A DNA stretch of 9,007 bases from Mycobacterium sp. (GTDB taxonomy: Bacteria > Actinomycetota > Actinomycetes > Mycobacteriales > Mycobacteriaceae). Both the position numbers and the translations under genes were made by a program. Under the pieces are notes generated by a model. The model saw only the letters and a program-made list of their open reading frames with translations. It was not told the origin of the DNA and made no database searches. Positions within the stretch are counted from its first letter, which is position 1. Each line of letters opens with the position of its first letter. Where the stretch lies: the NCBI GenBank assembly GCA_018882545.1, contig VERS01000050.1:1-9007 (forward strand). Direction: 5' to 3'. Positions 1 to 7,400 of the stretch are shown piece by piece.

Positions 1-1643
1 ATGCCGGAGCGCACCCCGCGCGGGGCCACCAACAGGTTGCGGTAGCCGACTTTGCGCGAGTATCCGGTGAGCGAGTTGAACAGATCGGTCAGATCCGCAC
101 CGATATCCGGGGCAGCGGTCAGCAGGCCGACGTCCTCATAGAGTCGTGCGGTTTTCGGGTTGTAGTTGCCGGTGCCGATATGGCAGTACCGCCGGATCGT
201 GGCGCCCTCGCGGCGGACCACCAGACAGGTTTTACAGTGTGTCTTGAGCCCGACCAGGCCGTACACCACGTGCACGCCGGCATCTTCCAGGGCCCGCGCC
301 CATTTGATGTTGGCCTGTTCGTCGAAGCGTGCTTTCAGTTCCACCAGAGCGACCACCTGCTTACCGGCGTCGGCGGCCTCGATGAGCGCGTTGACGATCG
401 GGGAGTCCCCGGAGGTGCGGTACAGAGTCTGCTTGATGGCCAGCACATCCGGATCGGCGGCGGCCTGCTCGATGAAGCGCTGCACACTGGTCGAGAACGA
501 CTGATAGGGGTGGTGCACCAGCACGTCGCCGTCGCGCAGGGTGGCGAAAATGCTCTTGCCGGTCTCACCGAAAGCGGGGTGGGTGGCCGGCACGAACGGC
601 GGGTCCTTGAGCGTCGGCCGGTCGACGGCGTAGATCTGCCACAGTGCCGAGAGGTCCAGCAGACCCGGGACCTGCACGATGTCACCGGGGTTGACGTCGA
701 GTTCCCGCAACAGCAGGCCGAGCATGTACTCGGACATGTCGTCGGAGACCTCCAGCCGCACCGGTGGCCCGAAGCGCCGCCGCGCCAATTCGCGTTCGAG
801 GGCCTGCAGCAGATCCTCGTCACGGTCCTCGACGTCCATATCGGCGTTGCGGGTGATCCGAAAGGCGTGGTGCTCGACGATCTCCATCCCGGGGAACAGC
901 GCCGGCAGGAACGCCGCGATGAGGTCCTCCATCGGCAGGAACCGGGCGGTCTTGACGTCCGGGTCGGTGTCCTTGAGGCGCACGAACCGGTCCACATTGT
1001 CGGGCACCTTGACCCGGGCGAAACGTTCGGAGCCGTCGCTGGGGGAGCGGACGGCCACGGCCAGGTTCAGGCTCAGCCCGCTGACGAAGGGAAAGGGGTG
1101 CGCCGGATCCACGGCCAGCGGGGTCAGTACCGGGAAAACCTGTTCGGAGAAGTAGACCGACAACTCGCTGCGTTCGGCCTCGGTGAGTTCGAACCAACCG
1201 ACGATGTGGATACCCTCCTCCGCCAGACCGGGCCGGACCGCTTCCAGGAAGATCCGGGCGTGGCGGATGGCCAGCTGCTGGGTGCGCTCACCGATCAGGC
1301 GGAGTTGCTCGCGCGGGGAGAGGCCGTCGGCCGAGCGGACCGACAACCGCATCTCGTCGCGGCGTTTGAGACCGGCGACCCGCACCATGTAGAACTCGTC
1401 CAGATTGGAGGCGAAGATGGCCAAAAACTTGGCCCGCTCCAGCAGCGGCAGCGAGGTGTCGGCGGCCAGGGTGAGCACCCGGTTGTTGAAGTCCAGCCAA
1501 CTCAGCTCGCGGTTGAGGTAGCGCCCGGCGGGCAGCGGGTTGTCAACTGGTGCCGGGGTGGCCGCCGGGGGTGCGGCGGGAGCGTCGTCCCGGCTCGGTC
1601 CGGTGCCCTCGGCTGCTGGGGACTCGGTTCGGGCCTCGGTCAT
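1..1643 (-). CDS. ppk1: Polyphosphate kinase 1 (C-terminus beyond left edge)
   Basis: PPK1 reversibly transfers the ATP gamma-phosphate to inorganic polyphosphate. About 547 residues are visible; family members are around 700-740, so roughly the last 180 lie off the left edge. After a variable Pro/Ala-rich leader (about residues 1-38) the N domain begins with [23 protein letters not shown] follows near residue 79, with the Asn expected at the ATP base. [10 protein letters not shown] belongs to the middle part, and [12 protein letters not shown] carries Arg409. LKTHCK holds His469, the expected phosphohistidine, and [11 protein letters not shown] holds His488; their 19-residue spacing matches His491/His510 as I recall them in the M. 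tuberculosis enzyme. The start is uncertain: in-frame ATGs sit at 1643, 1652 and 1655 on the minus strand. I chose 1643 (MTEARTE); a G-rich run sits directly upstream of the other two. fbiD lies 63 bp upstream on the same strand with no evident promoter between them, so co-transcription is likely. Confidence 0.97.
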   Translation of the reverse strand, partial: MTEARTESPAAEGTGPSRDDAPAAPPAATPAPVDNPLPAGRYLNRELSWLDFNNRVLTLAADTSLPLLERAKFLAIFASNLDEFYMVRVAGLKRRDEMRLSVRSADGLSPREQLRLIGERTQQLAIRHARIFLEAVRPGLAEEGIHIVGWFELTEAERSELSVYFSEQVFPVLTPLAVDPAHPFPFVSGLSLNLAVAVRSPSDGSERFARVKVPDNVDRFVRLKDTDPDVKTARFLPMEDLIAAFLPALFPGMEIVEHHAFRITRNADMDVEDRDEDLLQALERELARRRFGPPVRLEVSDDMSEYMLGLLLRELDVNPGDIVQVPGLLDLSALWQIYAVDRPTLKDPPFVPATHPAFGETGKSIFATLRDGDVLVHHPYQSFSTSVQRFIEQAAADPDVLAIKQTLYRTSGDSPIVNALIEAADAGKQVVALVELKARFDEQANIKWARALEDAGVHVVYGLVGLKTHCKTCLVVRREGATIRRYCHIGTGNYNPKTARLYEDVGLLTAAPDIGADLTDLFNSLTGYSRKVGYRNLLVAPRGVRSG

Positions 1644-1706
1644 GAGTGCCATCATCCCCCATCGGTGCCGTGCCGTGGGGGGGCTGGCAGGAATGGGCGC
1701 CGGTGC

Positions 1707-3469
<1,763 letters not shown>

Positions 3470-3476
3470 GACGCCC

Positions 3477-4580
3477 ATGACCGAGCGCTACGGCGACTCC
3501 ACCCGCACCGTCAAAGCGGTTGATTCCGAGGCGATTCCGGGCGCGCCGGTGGCGCAGGTCCCGGTTCCGGCCTCGGCGTTCCACCTGGCGGCCGAGGAGG
3601 GCAGCGAGGCCCACGTCTACGGCCGGTACTCCAACCCGGCCTGGGTGCACCTCGAGTCCGCACTCGCGCAGTTGGAGGACGCCGCTGCGGCACTGTGCTT
3701 CGGCTCGGGGATGGCCGCGGTCACCGCCGCGCTGCGGGTGGTGACCCGGCCCGGCGCCGTGCTGGTAGTCCCGGCCGACGGCTACTACCAGGTGCGCCGG
3801 TACGCCCGGGAAAACCTTGCCGCATCGGGGGTTACCGTGCGCGAGGCGACGGCGATACAGCTGTGCGACGCCGCTGCGGAGGCCGACGTGGTCTTGGCGG
3901 AGTCGCCGACCAACCCCGGCCTGGACGTGGTCGACCTGCACCGCCTGGCCGGGATCTGTCATCGCCGCGGCGGGCTGCTGCTGGTCGACAACACCACCGC
4001 CACCCCGCTCGGTCAGCAGCCGCTGTCGCTGGGCGCCGACCTGGTGGTGGCCAGCGCCACCAAATCGCTGGCTGGACACAGCGATCTGCTCGCCGGCTAT
4101 GTCGCCGGCAGCCACCCCGAACTGATGCAGGCCGTGGAACGCGAACGGCTGCTGTCCGGGCCGGTCCTGGGTGCGCTGGAGTGTTGGATGCTGCTGCGCA
4201 GTATCGGGACTCTGGGGCTGCGGTTCGACCGCCAGTGCCGCAACGCCCTGGCGCTGGCCACCGCGCTGCACGGCCATCCGAGGGTGCAGAAGCTGCGCTA
4301 TCCCGGACTGCCCGACGACCCCGCACACCCGGTGGCGCTGAGTCAGATGCGGCACTTCGGCGGTCTGCTGTCGATCGAACTCGCCGACGCCGCGGCGGTG
4401 CACGACCTGGTACGGCGCAGTGCGTTGCTGGTGGCGGCCACCAGCTTCGGCGGCATCCACACCTCGGTGGACCGCCGGGCGCGCTGGGGCGATGCGGTGC
4501 CCGACGGGTTCGCCCGGATTTCGGCCGGCATCGAGGACACCGACGACCTGGTGGCCGATGTCCTGGCCGCGCTGGAGTAG
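3477..4580 (+). CDS. Cystathionine gamma-lyase-like PLP enzyme (Cys/Met metabolism family)
   Basis: A 367-residue fold-type I PLP enzyme of the Cys/Met metabolism family, slightly short of the usual 380-400. Motifs in order: YGRYSNP (48-54), the YxRxxNP phosphate-binding loop supplied by the neighbouring subunit; CFGSGMAA (74-81); DGYYQ (101-105), with the aromatic residue expected to stack on PLP; ESPTNP (142-147); DNTTATP with Asp171, the pyridine-N ligand; SATKSLAGHSD with the Schiff-base Lys196; and RISAGIED with Arg347 for the substrate carboxylate. The region equivalent to the usual SLGGxESL reads SFGGIHTSVDRR (323-334). The Glu that helps set substrate choice in gamma-lyases is thus His328, so cystathionine may not be the substrate. 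It could instead be another beta/gamma-elimination or replacement enzyme; it does not look like a plain metB or metC copy. It follows gpsA by 7 bp. I do not recall it in the M. tuberculosis gpdA2-ddlA interval. The family is certain, the reaction is not. Confidence 0.88.
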   Translation: MTERYGDSTRTVKAVDSEAIPGAPVAQVPVPASAFHLAAEEGSEAHVYGRYSNPAWVHLESALAQLEDAAAALCFGSGMAAVTAALRVVTRPGAVLVVPADGYYQVRRYARENLAASGVTVREATAIQLCDAAAEADVVLAESPTNPGLDVVDLHRLAGICHRRGGLLLVDNTTATPLGQQPLSLGADLVVASATKSLAGHSDLLAGYVAGSHPELMQAVERERLLSGPVLGALECWMLLRSIGTLGLRFDRQCRNALALATALHGHPRVQKLRYPGLPDDPAHPVALSQMRHFGGLLSIELADAAAVHDLVRRSALLVAATSFGGIHTSVDRRARWGDAVPDGFARISAGIEDTDDLVADVLAALE

Positions 4581-4634
4581 GGCCGTCGCACACGGCTGCC
4601 GGGACGGGTTTCGGGCTCCCGTGGCCGATGGCGG

Positions 4635-4640
4635 TAGCCT
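4635..4640 (+). promoter_or_regulatory. Probable -10 box for leaderless ddl transcription
   Basis: TAGCCT, within GGTAGCCTC, fits the mycobacterial TANNNT -10 element. The first base of the GTG at 4650 is 10 nt after its last base, near where transcription should start. No convincing Shine-Dalgarno sequence precedes GTG 4650. Together these suggest ddl is read from its own leaderless mRNA in addition to any read-through from gpsA and the PLP-enzyme gene. No clear -35 is visible. Confidence 0.55.
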
Positions 4641-4649
4641 CTGTTGCTT

Positions 4650-5723
4650 GTGACGTCCCCCTCCGGCGCCCGGATCCGCGTCGCCGTCGTCTACGGCGGC
4701 CGCAGTTCCGAGCACGCGATCTCCTGCGTGTCGGCCGGCAGCATCCTGCGCAACCTGGACCCGGAGCGCTTCGAGGCGGTGCCGATCGGCATCGCCCCGG
4801 ACGGCTCCTGGGTGCGCACCGACGTCGACCCCGACGATCTGGTGATCGCCGACGGAAACCTGCCGCAGGTCCTTGGTGCGTCCGACTGGCCGCTGGCCGG
4901 CATCGGGGAGGTGCTGGCCGGGATCGACGTCGTCTTCCCGGTCGTGCACGGGCCCTACGGGGAGGACGGCACCGTCCAGGGTCTGCTGGAAATGGCCGGC
5001 CTGCCCTACGTCGGGGCCGGGGTGCTGGCCAGCGCCGCGGGCATGGACAAGGAGTTCGCCAAGAAACTGATGGCCGCCGATGGGTTGCCCATCGGGGATT
5101 ATCTGGTCCTGCGGCCCGGCCACGACGCCCCGGCCGGCGAGGACCTCGCCCGGCTGGGATTCCCGCTGTTCGTCAAGCCCGCCCGCGGCGGCTCCTCGAT
5201 CGGTGTCAGCCGGGTCGACGGTCCGGCCGGGCTGGCCGGCGCGATCGCCGAGGCGCGCCGGCACGACCCGAAGGTCATCGTCGAGGCCGCGATCCGCGGC
5301 CGCGAGTTGGAATGCGGGGTGCTGCAGTTCCCGGACGGGCAGTTGCGCGCCAGTACCGTCGGTGAGATCCGGGTCGGCGGCGGCGACGGTGACGGTGACG
5401 GCCCGGGCTTCTATGACTTTGAGACCAAGTACCTCGACGACGTCGCCGAGTTGGACGTCCCGGCCAAACTCGACGCTCAGACCGAAGCGGTGTTGCAGGA
5501 CTTGGCGATTCGTACCTTCACAGCACTGGACTGTGAGGGGCTGGCGCGGGTGGACTTCTTCCTCACCGAGGACGGCCCGCTGATCAACGAGATCAACACC
5601 ATGCCCGGGTTCACCACCATCTCGATGTATCCGCGGATGTGGGGCGCCAGCGGGGTGGACTACAAAACGCTGGTCGGGACGATGGTGGACACCGCGCTGG
5701 CCCGCGGCACCGGCTTGCGCTGA
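4650..5723 (+). CDS. ddl: D-alanine--D-alanine ligase
   Basis: Ddl joins two D-alanines with ATP to make the dipeptide ending the peptidoglycan stem peptide, and is a cycloserine target in mycobacteria. The 357 residues show the ATP-grasp ligase layout. [20 protein letters not shown] (11-30) contains Glu21, the expected D-Ala contact. HGPYGEDGT is at 100-108, and [14 protein letters not shown] (174-187) is the glycine-rich ATP loop. [11 protein letters not shown] (254-264) is the omega loop, whose Tyr261 is the residue typical of D-Ala-D-Ala rather than D-Ala-D-Lac enzymes. ARVDFF (299-304) supplies Arg300 and Asp302, and [11 protein letters not shown] holds Glu314 and Asn316 for magnesium. 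The frame opens with TTG at 4644, but GTG 4650 is preferred because of the -10 box placement. Residues 245-252 just before the omega loop are a Gly-Asp run encoded by tandem GACGGT. The gene meets the DUF3515 gene tail to tail. Confidence 0.96.
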   Translation: MTSPSGARIRVAVVYGGRSSEHAISCVSAGSILRNLDPERFEAVPIGIAPDGSWVRTDVDPDDLVIADGNLPQVLGASDWPLAGIGEVLAGIDVVFPVVHGPYGEDGTVQGLLEMAGLPYVGAGVLASAAGMDKEFAKKLMAADGLPIGDYLVLRPGHDAPAGEDLARLGFPLFVKPARGGSSIGVSRVDGPAGLAGAIAEARRHDPKVIVEAAIRGRELECGVLQFPDGQLRASTVGEIRVGGGDGDGDGPGFYDFETKYLDDVAELDVPAKLDAQTEAVLQDLAIRTFTALDCEGLARVDFFLTEDGPLINEINTMPGFTTISMYPRMWGASGVDYKTLVGTMVDTALARGTGLR

Positions 5724-5724
5724 C

Positions 5725-6333
5725 TCAGGGCCTGCCGGGCCGGATCGGGATGGCCGGCATGCTGCGCTCGATCACCGCGGACAGGGTCTGGATCGGCGCG
5801 GGCCCGGACCCGTCGGGCAGGGTCAACGCCACATACACCGGCCGGTCGACGCACAGCCAGGTGCTGCGCCGCGTGTCGGCGTCGGCGATGCGGAACCACT
5901 GCACCTGGTCCACCATCTGGATGGGGGCGCCGACGACGAACTCGGCGGGCCGGTCCAGTCCGCAGCGCAGGATCACCGGGTCCGCCGCGGGGTCCGCGCG
6001 CCAGGCGGCGGCTCCCACCGGTGTCGGCTGGGCGGTCTCGGCGCGGCGGTAGTCACCGAGCCGCTCGGGCAGGGTGGCCAGCAGCGCCCGACACTCGGGT
6101 TCCTCGGCCGACGGCGCGGGCACCGCGGCGATGACGACGGGAGCCGGCGGGACGCGGCGGGTCGCGGCCACGGCCAGAACCCCGCCGACGGCCAGCACCG
6201 CGATCAGCAGAGCGGCGATCAGCAGGGCTCGGGGTGGGGCGTCGGCGTCGGGGCCGGTATCGGCGTCGGCTTTTGTGTCGGTGTCGGCGTCATCCGGGAG
6301 GGGCCGATCCGTACCGCCCTGCACGTCGCTCAC
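5725..6333 (-). CDS. DUF3515 family membrane-anchored protein (Rv2980-like)
   Basis: A 202-residue protein of unknown function that I match to the actinobacterial DUF3515 family (Rv2980 in M. tuberculosis) by context and layout. It has an acidic, low-complexity cytoplasmic N-terminus rich in Asp-Ala/Asp-Thr (14-32). One hydrophobic segment follows (about 37-57) with RR after it, then a Pro/Ala/Val-rich linker and an extracytoplasmic domain (about 76-202). That domain has three cysteines (81, 124, 161), the first in EPECRALL and the last in STWLCVDRPVYVAL; two could form a disulfide outside the membrane. There is no lipobox, so it is a signal anchor rather than a lipoprotein. The start is GTG 6333, with GTG 6324 as alternative; neither has a strong ribosome site. 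It is divergent from thiL and convergent with ddl, with stop codons one base apart. Placement beside ddl hints at an envelope role, but that is only context. Confidence 0.85.
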   Translation of the reverse strand: MSDVQGGTDRPLPDDADTDTKADADTGPDADAPPRALLIAALLIAVLAVGGVLAVAATRRVPPAPVVIAAVPAPSAEEPECRALLATLPERLGDYRRAETAQPTPVGAAAWRADPAADPVILRCGLDRPAEFVVGAPIQMVDQVQWFRIADADTRRSTWLCVDRPVYVALTLPDGSGPAPIQTLSAVIERSMPAIPIRPGRP

Positions 6334-6362
6334 CTCGCCGGTTGGCCCCTCGCGGTGGGCCC

Positions 6363-6368
6363 TAGACT
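6363..6368 (+). promoter_or_regulatory. Probable -10 box of thiL
   Basis: TAGACT fits TANNNT and would start transcription near 6374-6376, giving thiL a leader of about 45 nt. TTGGCC at 6342-6347 is a possible but poor -35 with a short 15-nt spacer. The leader is too short for a TPP riboswitch and none is apparent. Confidence 0.5.
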
Positions 6369-6403
6369 GACGTGCTCAAAGGTACCGCAGGGGCAGGGGA
6401 GTC

Positions 6404-6410
6404 AGGGAGG
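6404..6410 (+). promoter_or_regulatory. Ribosome binding site of thiL
   Basis: AGGGAGG, a strong Shine-Dalgarno match, lies 9 nt before GTG 6420. It decides this start over the GTG at 6372 in the same frame, which would add 16 residues and lies too close to the -10 box to be transcribed as a usable start. Confidence 0.75.
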
Positions 6411-6419
6411 GCGAACGTC

Positions 6420-7400
6420 GTGACCGGTGCGCCGGGCGGTCAGTCCGAGGCTTCCCTGCAGCAGGTGGGGGAGTTCGCGCTCATCGACCGGTTGGTGCGC
6501 GGACGCCGACAGTCCGCGGATGTGGCGGTCGGTCCCGGCGACGACGCCGCGGTCCTGAACGCCGCCGACGGCCGGGTCGCGGTCAGCACCGACATGCTCG
6601 TGGAGGGCAGCCACTTTCGGCGGGACTGGTCCACCCCGAATGAAGTGGGGCGCAGGGCCATCGCCCAGAACGCCGCCGACATCGAGGCGATGGGCGCGCG
6701 GGTCACCGGGTTCGTCGTCGCCTTCGGGGCGCCACCCGAGACGCCGGCGGCCGAGGTGGTCGATCTGGCCGACGGGATGTGGTCGGAGGCGGCTCGGGTC
6801 GGTGCCGGTGTCGTCGGCGGCGATCTCGTCGCCAGCCCGCAGTGGGTGGTGTCGGTCACCGCGTTCGGTGACCTGCAGGCCCGCCAACCGGTGCTGCGAA
6901 GCGGAGCCCGCGCCGGTTCACTGATCGCCGTCGCCGGTGACCTCGGCCGCTCAGCGGCGGGGTTAGCGTTGCTGCGCAACGAGATTGGTCAAGCCGGTGA
7001 CGGGTTCGAGGATCTGCGCGCCTGTCACCGCGTGCCCCGGCCGCCCTACGGCCAGGGCCGGGCCGCCGCCGAGGCGGGGGCCCAGGCCATGACGGATGTC
7101 TCCGACGGTCTACTGGCCGACCTCGGTCACGTCGCCGCCGCCTCCGGGGTGATGATCGACTTGCGCGGCGCGACGCTGCGCACCGACGTCGACGCGGTGG
7201 CCGACGCCGCGGCGGCCGCCGGAGTCGATCCGTGGTCGCTGGTCCTCGCCGGCGGTGAGGACCACGCGCTGGTGGCGTGCTTCCCGGACTACCCGCCGCA
7301 CGGCTGGCGGGTGATCGGGTCGGTACGGCCCGGTGCCCCGGGGGTTCTGCTGGACGGGCAGGGTTGGTCGGGGCAGACGGGGTGGCAGTCCTACGGCTGA
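6420..7400 (+). CDS. thiL: Thiamine-monophosphate kinase
   Basis: ThiL phosphorylates thiamine monophosphate with ATP to the cofactor thiamine diphosphate, the last step of the pathway. The 326 residues match the family length and the AIR synthase-like (PurM-type) fold. The N-terminal half shows GEFALIDRL (17-25), GPGDDAAV (38-45) with metal-binding aspartates, STDMLVEGSHF (56-66), NAADIEAMGA (84-93) and GGDLV (133-137). The C-terminal half shows DVSDGLLADL (226-235) and LAGGEDHALV (276-285), both typical of substrate and nucleotide binding in ThiL. It is divergent from the DUF3515 gene (86 bp between starts). Its stop codon lies inside the 3' end of the convergent PGRS gene. In M. tuberculosis ung follows thiL, so the downstream neighbour differs here. 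Confidence 0.97.
   Translation: MTGAPGGQSEASLQQVGEFALIDRLVRGRRQSADVAVGPGDDAAVLNAADGRVAVSTDMLVEGSHFRRDWSTPNEVGRRAIAQNAADIEAMGARVTGFVVAFGAPPETPAAEVVDLADGMWSEAARVGAGVVGGDLVASPQWVVSVTAFGDLQARQPVLRSGARAGSLIAVAGDLGRSAAGLALLRNEIGQAGDGFEDLRACHRVPRPPYGQGRAAAEAGAQAMTDVSDGLLADLGHVAAASGVMIDLRGATLRTDVDAVADAAAAAGVDPWSLVLAGGEDHALVACFPDYPPHGWRVIGSVRPGAPGVLLDGQGWSGQTGWQSYG

Noticed and set aside
1677..1683. Seven-G homopolymer upstream of ppk1 as a phase-variation tract
   Set aside because: It lies in the fbiD/ppk1 spacer outside any coding frame, is short, and such runs are expected in this base composition.
4582..4596. Terminator hairpin after the PLP-enzyme gene (GCCGT/ACGGC)
   Set aside because: Only a 5-bp stem with no U-tract, so not a convincing terminator.
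3695..5365. 556-codon plus-strand frame spanning the PLP-enzyme/ddl junction
   Set aside because: Out of frame with both conserved proteins; an Arg/Ala/Gly-rich shadow.
6369..6419. TPP riboswitch upstream of thiL
   Set aside because: The predicted leader is only about 45 nt and shows no recognisable thi-box sequence.
6372..6419. Longer thiL N-terminus from GTG 6372
   Set aside because: This GTG is only 3 nt after the -10 box, and the extra 16 residues are not typical of the family. GTG 6420 has a strong Shine-Dalgarno.
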